Positions 32,799 through 41,786 of a stretch of 64,000 nt of DNA are shown piece by piece (position 1 is the first letter of the stretch; every line of letters starts with the position of its first letter). The notes beneath the pieces were generated by a model. That model was not told where the DNA came from. It ran no database searches and saw nothing but the letters and a program-made list of their open reading frames with translations. The stretch is taken from positions 1 through 64,000 of the forward strand of contig NZ_CP134499.1 of assembly GCF_031764535.1 (NCBI RefSeq). Reading direction: 5' to 3'. The DNA is from Pseudomonas sp. SG20056. Its GTDB lineage: Bacteria > Pseudomonadota > Gammaproteobacteria > Pseudomonadales > Pseudomonadaceae. The position numbers and the translations under genes were made by a program.

Positions 32799-33937
32799 TC
32801 TGGCCTTTGGCGCGGTGCAATCCGGCGATTCGTACAGTCGCCGAGCCGGGAGCAATCCAGGCGCGCTTCAAGGTTGAACATGCCGGTTTCAGCCTGGATG
32901 TCGAACTGACTCTACCCGGTCGCGGCGTCAGCGCCCTGTTCGGCCATTCCGGTTCAGGCAAGACCAGCTGCCTGCGCTGTTTTGCCGGGCTGGATCAGCC
33001 GAGCGAAGGCTACCTGCAGGTCAACGGCGAGCTGTGGCAGGACAGCGCCCAAAGCGTCTTCGTCCCGGCACATCAACGCGCCATAGGTTACGTGTTTCAG
33101 GACGCCAACCTGTTTGCCCATCTCACCGTGCGGGGCAATTTGCAGTACGGCTTGAAGCGCATCCCCGCAGCGCAGCGGCGGATTGCCCTGGAGCAGGCGG
33201 TGGAACTGCTCGGTATTGGGCATCTGCTGGAGCGCTTGCCGGGCAAGCTCTCGGGTGGCGAACAGCAGCGCGTCGGCATTGCCCGCGCACTGCTGACCAG
33301 CCCGCGCCTGCTGCTGATGGATGAGCCGTTGGCGTCCCTCGACCTCAAACGCAAACAGGAAGTGCTGCCCTATCTGGAGCGCCTGCATCAGGAGCTGGAA
33401 ATTCCGGTTATCTACGTCAGCCACTCACCGGATGAGGTGGCGCGCCTGGCCGATCATCTGGTGCTACTGGAGGACGGCAAGGTCAGCGCCAGCGGCCCAC
33501 TCAAGGAAACCCTGCTGCGCGCCGACCTGCCGTTTGTCTTCGAGGACGATGCCGAAGCGGTGGTCGACGGCGTAGTTACAGCGCATGACCAGGCTTACGG
33601 GCTGCTCTATCTGCAATTGCCGGATAGCGATATCCGCCTGCGTTTGCCCCATGGGCCGCTGCCGTTGGGCCAGTCGGTGCGGGTCAAGATCAAGGCGCGC
33701 GATGTCAGCCTGAGCCTGCAACAGGCGGAGGACAGCAGCGTGCTCAACCTGCTGCCGGCGCGGGTGCTGGACTGGATCAACGTCGCCGAGCAGGCTCACG
33801 TTCTGGTGCGCGTGCAAGTGGGCGGCGAGCAGCTGATCGCCCGCATCACCCGTTACTCCTTCGACCGCCTGCAGATCCAGCGCGAGCAGTTGCTATGGGC
33901 GCAGGTCAAGTCGGTGTCGTTACTGAGCACTCACTGA
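32795..33937 (+). CDS. modC: Molybdate ABC transporter ATP-binding protein
   Basis: ATPase subunit of 380 residues. Walker [10 protein letters not shown], signature [15 protein letters not shown], Walker [13 protein letters not shown] and the H-loop VSHSPDE are intact. The C-terminal MOP (TOBE) domain (about 300-360) can bind molybdate and regulate transport. The ATG at 32795 overlaps the modB stop. The first 25 or so residues before [15 protein letters not shown] are not typical, so a somewhat later start is possible. The 3' end overlaps the opposite gene by 18 bp. Confidence 0.95.
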   Translation: MIWPLARCNPAIRTVAEPGAIQARFKVEHAGFSLDVELTLPGRGVSALFGHSGSGKTSCLRCFAGLDQPSEGYLQVNGELWQDSAQSVFVPAHQRAIGYVFQDANLFAHLTVRGNLQYGLKRIPAAQRRIALEQAVELLGIGHLLERLPGKLSGGEQQRVGIARALLTSPRLLLMDEPLASLDLKRKQEVLPYLERLHQELEIPVIYVSHSPDEVARLADHLVLLEDGKVSASGPLKETLLRADLPFVFEDDAEAVVDGVVTAHDQAYGLLYLQLPDSDIRLRLPHGPLPLGQSVRVKIKARDVSLSLQQAEDSSVLNLLPARVLDWINVAEQAHVLVRVQVGGEQLIARITRYSFDRLQIQREQLLWAQVKSVSLLSTH

Positions 33938-34351
33938 TGTCTGGGCAAACGCGCCGGGGATGACCTGCGAGCGCTTCAGCCCCAGCCACTCCAACTCGAT
34001 AAACACCAGTACCACAACAGCCTGGACGATCACGAAGGCGTAGCCCAGCACGTTCGGCGTGAACCAGCCGCTGAGCAGCACCAGCAGGCTGAGCACCACC
34101 CATAGCGCATTCAGGCCGAGTACTGTGTAGACCGCTGCCCGCGCCATGCTTTCACGGCGCGATAGCCAGAGCAGAAAGGCAACCAGCGGAATCAGTATCA
34201 CGCCGACGCCGAAGAGGAATTCACCCGGTAGGGCCAACAGACTGCTGAGCCAGTCAGCCAGCAGCAGGAGTTGCGCCGTAGTGATCACGCCGACCAGTCC
34301 ATCGGCGAACAGGGCACGGCGCAGTAACAGCGAAGGTTGCAAGGTGGTCAT
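33920..34351 (-). CDS. Four-helix integral membrane protein of unknown function
   Basis: 143 residues, nearly all in four hydrophobic segments (about 12-34, 42-62, 70-92 and 98-120), with RR-rich cytoplasmic loops. No catalytic motif was recognised. GGAG lies 8 nt before the ATG. It is divergent from the XRE regulator gene, whose paired operator-like dyads lie between the two starts, so it is a plausible target of that regulator. The 3' end overlaps modC tail-to-tail. Confidence 0.75.
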   Translation of the reverse strand: MTTLQPSLLLRRALFADGLVGVITTAQLLLLADWLSSLLALPGEFLFGVGVILIPLVAFLLWLSRRESMARAAVYTVLGLNALWVVLSLLVLLSGWFTPNVLGYAFVIVQAVVVLVFIELEWLGLKRSQVIPGAFAQTSVSAQ

Positions 34352-34423
34352 GGCGAAGTCTCCACAAAGGACCGCCGAAATGGCGGCTTGCCCTTAGATT
34401 TCGCCGATCCGCGCGCCGCGTCG

Positions 34424-34465
34424 ATTACCTCGCAGGTAATGGCTGCAATGACCTCGCTGGTCTAT
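34424..34465. promoter_or_regulatory. Tandem operator-like dyads before the XRE gene
   Basis: ATTACCT-CGC-AGGTAAT (34424-34440) is a perfect dyad, and ATGACCTCGCTGGTCTAT (34448-34465) a related one. Both share CCTCGC and are 24 bp apart. They end 6 bp before the regulator's start, suggesting autoregulation and control of the divergent membrane-protein gene. Confidence 0.55.
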
Positions 34466-34470
34466 CGTCG

Positions 34471-35289
34471 ATGCCCATGAACAGTCCAATCCAGCCCGTC
34501 GGGGCTCTGCTGCGCCAGTGGCGCCAGCATCGTCGTCTTAGTCAGCTCGACCTCGCCTGCGAGGCCGATATCTCCACCCGCCACCTGAGCTTTGTTGAAA
34601 CCGGGCGCGCCCAGCCCAGTCGCGAGATGCTGCTGTTGCTCGCCGAGCAGCTGGACATTCCCCTGCGCGAACGCAATCGCCTGCTTAGCGCCGCCGGCTA
34701 TGCACCGCTGTTTACTCAGCATGCGCTGTCCGAGCCAGCCATGGCGGCCGCGCGCAGCGCCATCGATCTGCTGCTCAAGGCCCACGAGCCCTACCCGGCA
34801 CTGACCATCGACCGGCATTGGAACCTGCTGGCGGCCAACAGTGCCCTCGCCCCCTTTCTGCAGGGCATTGCGCTCGAGCTGCTGACGCCGCCGATCAACG
34901 TCATGCGCCTGAGCCTGCACCCGCAAGGGCTGGCACCGCGTATCGTCAACCTGGGCGCCTGGCGCGCCTACCTGTTGGCGCGGTTGCAGCGCGATTTTCA
35001 GGCCAGCGGCGATGCTCAGTTGCACGCGCTGTGGGATGAGCTGAACGCCTACCCCGGGCCGTCGGCACCCGCACAATTCGACAGTGACACGGTGCTGATG
35101 CCGTTGCAGTTTGCCAGCGAGCAGGGCGTGGTCAGCCTGATCGGCACCACCACGGTGTTTGGCACCGCCAACGACATCACCCTGGCGGAACTGGCGCTGG
35201 AAACCTTCTTTCCGGCCGACGCCTTCAGTGCGCAGTACCTGCGTGACTTGGCCGAATCGACGCATCTTTCCGACGAAATCACTCTTTAG
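34471..35289 (+). CDS. XRE-family regulator with MmyB-like ligand-binding domain
   Basis: 272 residues. An N-terminal Cro/C1 helix-turn-helix lies at about 10-65 (RLSQLDLACEADISTRHLSFVETGRAQPS). The rest is an MmyB-type PAS-like domain with the family landmarks HEPYPALTIDRHWNLLAANSAL and the C-terminal ETFFPAD. In this family the C-terminal domain binds small hydrophobic ligands. The start is at 34471 or 34477 (both ATG). The ligand and regulon are unknown; the adjacent dyads are the likely operator. Confidence 0.88.
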   Translation: MPMNSPIQPVGALLRQWRQHRRLSQLDLACEADISTRHLSFVETGRAQPSREMLLLLAEQLDIPLRERNRLLSAAGYAPLFTQHALSEPAMAAARSAIDLLLKAHEPYPALTIDRHWNLLAANSALAPFLQGIALELLTPPINVMRLSLHPQGLAPRIVNLGAWRAYLLARLQRDFQASGDAQLHALWDELNAYPGPSAPAQFDSDTVLMPLQFASEQGVVSLIGTTTVFGTANDITLAELALETFFPADAFSAQYLRDLAESTHLSDEITL

Positions 35290-35391
35290 GCTGCTTTTAT
35301 CCCGTATTCAGTGCAGTACCCTGTGGCGCGCGATTGTATAAGCTGACCTCGTTCAGCACTGCTCACAAAAATAATAAGGAGCACACCACGT

Positions 35392-36135
35392 ATGCGTTCT
35401 ACAACGCTGTCTCGCTCGCTATTGCTCGCGGTTATCGGGTTGTTGGCCGGCCTCTCGCCGTTGACCTTTGCCCAGGCCGTTACCCCTCAGGAACAGGTTC
35501 AGGTGCAGGCCAGCCGGGTTACCAGCAGCCTGATGCTGCTACGCGGTGAGGGTTTCCAAAAGAAACACCAGGACGCCCTAGAAACTGATCTGCAGGCCCT
35601 GGCCGCCGCCGTGCAGAGCCTGCCGCAAAGCAGCGATGCCCTGCGCAGTGCCCATCAGGAACTGGTGGTGCAGATTCGCCGTGGCGTGGCCTTTGGCCCG
35701 AGTGAAGATGACATGCCCTGGCGCTACCCCGAGGACCTCAGCAAAGCCCTGCTCGGCGTGCTCGAAGAAACCCGCAAGCTGGCCGGCCCGGCTGACAGCG
35801 AACTGTCCGCCAAGCTCGAATACCTCTCGGTGCAGTACCTCAGCCGCGCCTACTTCGGCAATTTCGAAACCGCCCGCGAGCAGCCCGACACCTACCTCGG
35901 TCAGGATGAACGCAAGATCGTGCCGTCAGTCGATGCGCAGCTGGCTGCGCTGGATAGCAAGGCCGACCCACAGGTGGGCAAGCTGAAAACCCGCTGGGAC
36001 TACCTCAAGGCCGCGCTGGTCGACCTCAACAGCCAGAGCAGCGCCCTGCAAAGCGCCTCGGGTCGACCCTTTGCGCCGATCACCGTGTATCGCCATACCC
36101 GCTCACTGACCACGCAGTGGATGGCGATGTACTAG
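35392..36135 (+). CDS. Exported alpha-helical protein of unknown function
   Basis: 247 residues with AAGGAG upstream of the ATG and a signal peptide of about 28 residues ending TFAQA. The mature part is predicted mainly helical with many Gln, Ala and Leu, and has no cysteines or catalytic signature that I recognise. It stands alone between the XRE regulator and the convergent Mpo1-like gene. A periplasmic structural or binding role is possible, but function is not assigned. Confidence 0.75.
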   Translation: MRSTTLSRSLLLAVIGLLAGLSPLTFAQAVTPQEQVQVQASRVTSSLMLLRGEGFQKKHQDALETDLQALAAAVQSLPQSSDALRSAHQELVVQIRRGVAFGPSEDDMPWRYPEDLSKALLGVLEETRKLAGPADSELSAKLEYLSVQYLSRAYFGNFETAREQPDTYLGQDERKIVPSVDAQLAALDSKADPQVGKLKTRWDYLKAALVDLNSQSSALQSASGRPFAPITVYRHTRSLTTQWMAMY

Positions 36136-36138
36136 AAC

Positions 36139-36186
36139 TCGCTCGTAAGAGCGAAGTCGGTACAAGGCCGCCAATCAATGGCGGCC
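36139..36186. repeat. Two hairpins in a convergent gap
   Basis: TCGCTC-GTAA-GAGCGA (36139-36154) and GGCCGCC-AATCAAT-GGCGGCC (36166-36186) fill the 60 bp between two convergent stop codons. Neither has a T tract. They may block read-through from both sides. Confidence 0.5.
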
Positions 36187-36195
36187 CCGCAGCGA

Positions 36196-36720
36196 TCAGG
36201 CAGTGGCTTTTTTCTCACGAATACAGGTCGGGCCGGCGCGTTCGACGATGGCCTGTTCGACCTCTTTGCGCAGTCCTAGCAGGAAGGCCGCTTCGGCGGC
36301 GACGAACAGGGGGCCGATCACCAGGCCCATGACGTCATCGACAAATGCCGGTTTGCGTCCTTCGTAGTAATGGCCGACAAACTGAATAATCCAGCCGATC
36401 ACAAACAGGCCGATGCCGCTGCTCAGCCACACCGCCGTCGATTGTACGGCCAGGCCCGCCGCTGCCCACAGGCTGAGCACCAGCAGCAGCGCCATTAGCA
36501 GGCCGAAACGCAGGTCCAGGCGCAGGTAGAACACCCCTGCCGCCACGGCCACCAGCAGCGCGGGGGACAGCCACAGGCCGAGCAACTCGAAGCCCGGGCG
36601 TGACAGCAGCACGGCCACCGCCACAACGATCAGTGGAATACCGATAAAGTGGCTGAGAATATTGCGTTGGTCGCGGTGATAGGCCGCGTATTGAGCCAGA
36701 TGATCAACCAGGGTTTTCAT
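36196..36720 (-). CDS. Mpo1-like (DUF962, YGL010W) membrane protein
   Basis: 174 residues from the ATG at 36720, with GAGG upstream (an in-frame ATG 15 bp earlier covers the ribosome site). Family hallmarks are YHRDQRNILSHFIGIP at the N-terminus and QFVGHYYEGRKPAF in the C-terminal half; these His residues bind iron in yeast Mpo1, a 2-hydroxy fatty acid dioxygenase. About four hydrophobic helices lie between them. The bacterial substrate is unknown. Confidence 0.85.
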   Translation of the reverse strand: MKTLVDHLAQYAAYHRDQRNILSHFIGIPLIVVAVAVLLSRPGFELLGLWLSPALLVAVAAGVFYLRLDLRFGLLMALLLVLSLWAAAGLAVQSTAVWLSSGIGLFVIGWIIQFVGHYYEGRKPAFVDDVMGLVIGPLFVAAEAAFLLGLRKEVEQAIVERAGPTCIREKKATA

Positions 36721-36812
36721 TATTATTTTCCTCATGCAAGACAGGTGGCCAGCATGAACCCACGCCCACGCAGCGCTCTGTCAGCTAGCCGACAAACCGC
36801 TTGGAGCCGTCG

Positions 36813-37496
36813 ATGAACAGCGAGCACCGCTATCAGGCTCGTCTGCGCCAAGGCCATTGGTTCAGTGCCCTGCCAGTTGCCCTGCAAGAGGCACTGCTGG
36901 CCGCTGCCCAGGTGCAGCAACTGGCGCCCGGTCAGGTGCTGTTTCGTCGCGGCGATAAGCCCTGTGGCCTGTATGCGGTGGTCGAGGGCGGCATGCGCAT
37001 TGGTGCGGTCAGTGCCACCGGCAAGGAAGCGCTGCTGACTTTGGTCGAGCCACCCTACTGGTTTGGTGAAATCTCTCTGTTCGATGGCCAACCGCGCACC
37101 CACGATGCCTTTGCTGAAGGCCCCGCCACCTTGCTGCTGGTACCGCAGGCGCGGCTGCTGGCGCTGCTCGAACAGCAACCGCAGTACTGGCGTGATTTCG
37201 CCCTGCTGATGAGCCATAAACTGCGTCTGGCGTTTATCGCCCTGGAAGAAATGAGCCTGTTGCCCGCCGCCCCACGCCTGGCTCGGCGCCTGCTGCTGAT
37301 CGCCGAGAACTATGGCGAGGGCGAGCCGCGACGGGTGCTGCACCTGCCCCAGGAACAGCTGGCGCTGATGCTGGCGATCTCCCGGCAGACCACCAACCAG
37401 ATACTCAAGGAGTTGGAGGCTCAGGGCATTCTGCGCCTGACCTATGGCGAGATCGAACTCCTCGATCTGCCGCGCTTGCGTCAGGCGGCGCAGTAG
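36813..37496 (+). CDS. Crp/Fnr-family transcriptional regulator
   Basis: 227 residues from the ATG at 36813, chosen because GGAG is 6 nt upstream (a TTG at 36801 is in frame). The cyclic-nucleotide-type beta-roll spans about 15-120 (PGQVLFRRGDKPCGLYAVVEGGMRIG, FGEISLFDGQPRTHDA), followed by a dimer helix and a C-terminal HTH (LALMLAISRQTTNQILKELE). The N-terminal Fnr cysteine set is absent, so oxygen sensing by Fe-S is unlikely. The phosphatase gene follows 81 bp downstream on the same strand. Confidence 0.9.
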   Translation: MNSEHRYQARLRQGHWFSALPVALQEALLAAAQVQQLAPGQVLFRRGDKPCGLYAVVEGGMRIGAVSATGKEALLTLVEPPYWFGEISLFDGQPRTHDAFAEGPATLLLVPQARLLALLEQQPQYWRDFALLMSHKLRLAFIALEEMSLLPAAPRLARRLLLIAENYGEGEPRRVLHLPQEQLALMLAISRQTTNQILKELEAQGILRLTYGEIELLDLPRLRQAAQ

Positions 37497-37577
37497 GCAG
37501 CGGCTGCAAAGACTGAACCTCTGGCGCAGAATGGCGCTCTATTGCCGACCTGTCTTCCGCCAGAGCCCGATGTACTG

Positions 37578-39584
37578 ATGCCGATAACCGCTGAGACACT
37601 CCCTGCCGTCCACACTGATCTGCCCCAGGTGCTGGCCGGCCCGCTGCTGCGCCGCATGGAAGCGCAGCGCCTGGTGCTCTGGCTGGTTGGCAGCTGTCCT
37701 TTATCGCTCACCCTGCAGCTGAGCCATGGCGACGCGCCCGAGCCACAGCGCCTGCCGCTGGCTGGCGACAGCTGCCAGGTTATCCAGATCGGCGAGCAGG
37801 CATTTATCCACCTGATTGATCTGAAACTGGACGCGCCGCTGCCCTGCGACGTGCAGATCGACTACGACCTGCTGATCGAACAGCCGGATCAGGCCGTGCT
37901 GGGTATCGCCGACTGGGCGCCGCACTTGCTGTACGACGGCGCGACCCAGGCGAATTTTGTGCTGCGCGCGCAGCTGGATCATCTGCTGCACGGCTCTTGC
38001 CGCAAGCCGCATCACCCGGCGGCTGATGGCCTGCTCTGCGCTGACCGTCTGCTGGCCGAAGCACATGCCCCCGAGCAGCGCCCGGCCTTGCTGCTGATGA
38101 GTGGCGATCAGATCTACGCCGATGATGTCAGTGGGCCGCTGCTGCGGGCGATTCATCAGGTGATCGAGCGCCTGGGTTTGTTTGGCGAGCATTTGCAAGG
38201 TGCGGTGGTCGATGACAGCACGGCGCTGTACCAGCACCCCGCCAGCTACTACCAGCGCGCCGAGCTGCTGCCGGCGCTGACGAGCAACGAAACCCTGCGC
38301 GAGCGGTTTTTCGGCGGCGTGGAAAAGCCGGTGTTTACCACCAGCAGCGCCGACAACCACCTGGTGACCTGCGCCGAAGTGTTGGCCATGTACCTGCTGG
38401 TCTGGTCGCCGGTGCCCTGGACCTTGCTGGATGCGGAAATGCCAGCACTCAGCGCCGAGGAAGTGCCGCGCTATCAGGCCGAACGTGGGCGCATCGAAGC
38501 CTTTCGCGGTGGCCTGGGCCAGGTCGCCCGCGCCCTCGCCCATTTGCCGACGCTGATGATCTTCGATGATCACGACATCACCGATGACTGGAACCTCTCC
38601 GCGCAGTGGGAAGAGACGGCCTACGGCCACCCGTTTTCCAAACGCATCATCGGCAATGCGCTGATCGCCTACTTGCTGTGCCAGGGCTGGGGCAATAACC
38701 CGGATGTGTTTGCTGAGCCGCTGCAGATGATCCGCGCGATGACCGAGGGCCGCGATGCTGCCAACCACATGGACAGTCAGCCGCAGGATGCGCTGATCGA
38801 GAGTCTGCTGAGCTTTCACCAGTGGCAATTCGTCCTGCCGAGCAGCCCGGCGCTGGTGGTGCTCGACACCCGGACGCGGCGCTGGCGCAGCGAGCGCAAC
38901 CTCAAGCGGCCGTCCGGCCTGCTGGATTGGGAAGCGCTGTGCGAGTTTCAGCAAGAGCTGCTGGATCATCCGGCGGCGATCATCGTCTCCCCCGCGCCGA
39001 TGTTCGGCGTCAAGCTGATCGAGACCATCCAGAAGGTCTTCAGCTGGGCCGGCCATCCGCTGATGGTCGACGCGGAAAACTGGATGGCCCACCGGGGCGC
39101 AGCGCAGGTGATGCTGAACATCTTCCGCCACTCGCGCACGCCGGGTAACTACGTGATTCTCTCCGGCGATGTGCATTACTCGTTTGTCTACGAGGTGCTG
39201 ATTCGCCAGCGCAAGCGCGGGCCGAAGCTTTGGCAGATCACCAGCAGCGGCCTGAAAAACGAATTCCCGCCGCGCCTGCTCGACTGGTTCGACCGCCTCA
39301 ACCGCTGGCTCTACGCGCCGTGGTCGCCGCTTAACTGGCTGACCACGCGCCGACGCATGCAGGTCAAACCGCGCATCCCTTCGCGCAGCAAGGCCGGCGA
39401 ACGCCTGTGGAATGGGGCGGGGCTCGGTCAGGTGTGGTTCAACGACAACGGCCAGCCGAGCGCGATCTACCAGCTGAATGCCGATGGCTCGCCCGCAGTG
39501 GCCTTTGTCGATGACCGTGATAACGCACCGAGCACGGCGCCTGCCCGCCGCGCAGCAACTCAGTCGGCAGATCGCTCAGCCTGA
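37578..39584 (+). CDS. PhoD-like metallophosphatase
   Basis: 668 residues from the ATG at 37578; a weaker TTG at 37542 is also in frame and neither has a strong ribosome site. Metal-site motifs of the PhoD/metallophosphatase group are MSGDQIYADD (about 177), FDDHDITDDWN (about 329) and LSGDVHYSFV (about 529). There is no signal peptide, so it appears cytoplasmic, unlike secreted PhoD. It could be a phosphodiesterase or phosphatase of unknown substrate. The last 25 bp overlap the opposite DUF3325 gene. Confidence 0.82.
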   Translation: MPITAETLPAVHTDLPQVLAGPLLRRMEAQRLVLWLVGSCPLSLTLQLSHGDAPEPQRLPLAGDSCQVIQIGEQAFIHLIDLKLDAPLPCDVQIDYDLLIEQPDQAVLGIADWAPHLLYDGATQANFVLRAQLDHLLHGSCRKPHHPAADGLLCADRLLAEAHAPEQRPALLLMSGDQIYADDVSGPLLRAIHQVIERLGLFGEHLQGAVVDDSTALYQHPASYYQRAELLPALTSNETLRERFFGGVEKPVFTTSSADNHLVTCAEVLAMYLLVWSPVPWTLLDAEMPALSAEEVPRYQAERGRIEAFRGGLGQVARALAHLPTLMIFDDHDITDDWNLSAQWEETAYGHPFSKRIIGNALIAYLLCQGWGNNPDVFAEPLQMIRAMTEGRDAANHMDSQPQDALIESLLSFHQWQFVLPSSPALVVLDTRTRRWRSERNLKRPSGLLDWEALCEFQQELLDHPAAIIVSPAPMFGVKLIETIQKVFSWAGHPLMVDAENWMAHRGAAQVMLNIFRHSRTPGNYVILSGDVHYSFVYEVLIRQRKRGPKLWQITSSGLKNEFPPRLLDWFDRLNRWLYAPWSPLNWLTTRRRMQVKPRIPSRSKAGERLWNGAGLGQVWFNDNGQPSAIYQLNADGSPAVAFVDDRDNAPSTAPARRAATQSADRSA

Positions 39585-39898
39585 GGACGCGCGGGCCAGA
39601 GCCGGGCCAGCCATTGCGCGCGCCAGCTTAAGGTCAATGCGACGAGCAGCGTGGCGACGCCCAGCAGCATCAGCCACAGCAGGATGGCCATGGCCGGCGA
39701 ATCGCCCACCAGGCTGCACAGCAATGACAGCCCGAGCATCAGGCTGGCGCCGCTGCGCAGGGCGACTTGCCGTGACGCCGTCTGTTGCACGCCGTGATGC
39801 ACCTGACGCCAATGGTTGGGCAAGGCCAGGGCGAGCCAGGCAAAGCCCAGTACCGCCAGCAGCAGGGCCAACAGCGAGTACAGAGCGGCGTCAGACAT
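39560..39898 (-). CDS. DUF3325 small membrane protein
   Basis: 112 residues with three hydrophobic segments (about 5-27, 47-66 and 70-92), matching the DUF3325 family as I know it from its habit of following PepSY membrane proteins. It starts inside the end of the PepSY gene (8-bp overlap) and is the last gene of the Fur-linked iron cluster. Its specific role is unknown. Confidence 0.75.
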   Translation of the reverse strand: MSDAALYSLLALLLAVLGFAWLALALPNHWRQVHHGVQQTASRQVALRSGASLMLGLSLLCSLVGDSPAMAILLWLMLLGVATLLVALTLSWRAQWLARLWPARPQAERSAD

Positions 39899-41486
39899 GG
39901 GCGACCTCCAGCGTTTCTTCCTGCGGCACGCGGCGGCGCAGCTTGTGCGCGGCCAGCAGGGCGAGTGCGGCTGCAGCGAGCAGGCACAGGTCAGTGCCGG
40001 CCACCGGGCCGTTACCGCTGCGCAGGGTGGCCAGCAGGTGATCGCCGGTGGTCAGCCAATTGGCCAGAACGGCCAGTACCGCCAGCAGGGCAATCGCCGT
40101 GCACTGCTCACGCCAGGCGTGCAGGTAACCGAGGCGTTGGTCCCGCATCACGCGCCACACGGCATGGGCGCTCGCCACGAGCCACAGGGCATAGAAGCTC
40201 AGGATTTCGACGCGCGCGCGACCCAGGCCAAACAGCTGCTCCTGCATGGGCAGCCAGCGGTTGGCGAGCAGAAACGCCAGGGTGGCGAGAATCACCCCGC
40301 ACACGCCGGCAATACTCAGGGCATCCAGCAGCGAGACACCGAGATGGCCGTGACGCTGCTGCTTCTTGCGCCGGGCCTGGGTCCAGAAGAACAGCCCGGT
40401 GGCGATCACCACACAGCCGCCCAGTCCGCCAAGGAAGTACAGCCAGCGCAGGGCGTCGTGGCGGAACTGGATGTAGTGCAGGCCGGCGATGAAATTCCAG
40501 GTGTTCACCGTGGCTGAGGCCTGAAAGCGTCCCATGACCTCACCGCTGACGTTGGCAAAGCGGAAGTTGTCGATGTCCTTGGTCACGCTACTGTGGCTGG
40601 TGCGGCGCAGCAGCACATTGCCGTTGGCATCCTTGGGATTGTTGACCCGCAGCAGGTACACCGAGCCCGGCCCCCAGTATTGTTCGGCCTTGGTCACCAT
40701 GGGCTCCAGCGGTGCCAGTTCTCCCGGCTGCTTGGCGGCCCGCAGGCGGATACGCCCGAGTGCTTCGCCGAGGAAGGCGCGTTCGGCGCTGACGCCGCTT
40801 TGCACCTGCTCGCGGTAGGTGTGTTGCGGCGCATCCGGGTAGTAGATAGCGAACGCGACGATCAGCCCGGACAGGGTGATCAGCAGGTGGAACGGCAGCA
40901 GCGCCACGCCGGCTACGTTATGCACATCCAGGGTGCTGCGGCCGAAGGCGCGGTGCAGGCGCAGGGTGAAGAACTCGCTGAACAGCTTGCGGTGGATCAC
41001 CACGCCGGACACCAGCAGGCAGAGCATGGCCATGCCGGCAATGCCCACCAGCCAGGCGCCGATGTTTTTGTAGCGCAGCGTCAGGTTGTGGTGGAAGGGG
41101 TAGATAAAGCCACTGGCCCCCAGGGTCAACGGCTTGGCCAGCGGCTCCAGGGTGATCGGGTGGAACAGGTCGCGGCTGCTCTTGCGCGACTCTTCGCTGC
41201 CGTAAGTCAGGGTCAGGAACGGTGTGCGTTCTAGGGGCAGGATGATGGTCCAGACAGGCGCATTGGCGGCGCGTTGTTCCAGCAGTGGGCGAATGTCACG
41301 GTCCAGCGACGGCCGCTGCATGTTGTCATCCCAGTGCAGGCGCGTGCTGGGCATCATCCAGCGGTCGATTTCCTTGTCGAACACCGACAGGCTGCCGGTC
41401 CAGAATACGGCGAATAGCAAGACGCCGAGCAACACGCCGGCCCAGGTGTGCAGCTCGCCCATGCGGCTTCTGAATCCTGTTTTCAT
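39891..41486 (-). CDS. PepSY-associated transmembrane protein (iron-regulated)
   Basis: 531 residues. An N-terminal helix with the family motif HTWAGVLLGVLLFAVFWTGSLSVFDKE is followed by PepSY-type periplasmic regions and several more helices (near 140-160, 190-215, 345-365 and 385-500). Members of this family are common in siderophore loci and are suspected of reducing ferric siderophores or processing them in the periplasm. It overlaps the DUF3649 stop (ATGA). The function is inferred from the cluster. Confidence 0.85.
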   Translation of the reverse strand: MKTGFRSRMGELHTWAGVLLGVLLFAVFWTGSLSVFDKEIDRWMMPSTRLHWDDNMQRPSLDRDIRPLLEQRAANAPVWTIILPLERTPFLTLTYGSEESRKSSRDLFHPITLEPLAKPLTLGASGFIYPFHHNLTLRYKNIGAWLVGIAGMAMLCLLVSGVVIHRKLFSEFFTLRLHRAFGRSTLDVHNVAGVALLPFHLLITLSGLIVAFAIYYPDAPQHTYREQVQSGVSAERAFLGEALGRIRLRAAKQPGELAPLEPMVTKAEQYWGPGSVYLLRVNNPKDANGNVLLRRTSHSSVTKDIDNFRFANVSGEVMGRFQASATVNTWNFIAGLHYIQFRHDALRWLYFLGGLGGCVVIATGLFFWTQARRKKQQRHGHLGVSLLDALSIAGVCGVILATLAFLLANRWLPMQEQLFGLGRARVEILSFYALWLVASAHAVWRVMRDQRLGYLHAWREQCTAIALLAVLAVLANWLTTGDHLLATLRSGNGPVAGTDLCLLAAAALALLAAHKLRRRVPQEETLEVAHV

Positions 41487-41779
41487 GCTTGCCCCTGCAG
41501 CAGCAGGGGCGTGCCCCAGGCCAGCAGGCTCAGGCCGCCGAGCAACAACCAGGCGTTACGCCGGCGCTCGCGGGAAAAGCCCCAGAGCAGCAACACCAGC
41601 AGGTAAATGAAGCCGAGCATGAGCGCCAGCATCACCGCATCGCCCTGACTCATGCCGGCCCACCAGGCCAGCAGGCCGCTCAGACCGACCAGTTGTGCGC
41701 TGGCGAAATAGGCCAGCGCACACAGGCCGACAACGTGGCTCGCCGTCGCGGCCGGTTGGATAACATCGCGCAGGTGCAT
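41483..41779 (-). CDS. DUF3649 small membrane protein
   Basis: 98 residues from the ATG at 41779 (MHLRDVIQPAATASHVVGLC), with GAGG upstream inside the end of the receptor gene. A longer frame to 42028 only overlaps the receptor. Three hydrophobic helices (about 15-40, 45-66 and 76-94) occur. Family assignment rests on the receptor-DUF3649-PepSY-DUF3325 neighbourhood. It begins 7 bp after the receptor stop and overlaps the PepSY start by 4 bp. Confidence 0.75.
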   Translation of the reverse strand: MHLRDVIQPAATASHVVGLCALAYFASAQLVGLSGLLAWWAGMSQGDAVMLALMLGFIYLLVLLLWGFSRERRRNAWLLLGGLSLLAWGTPLLLQGQA

Positions 41780-41786
41780 GGCGGCC

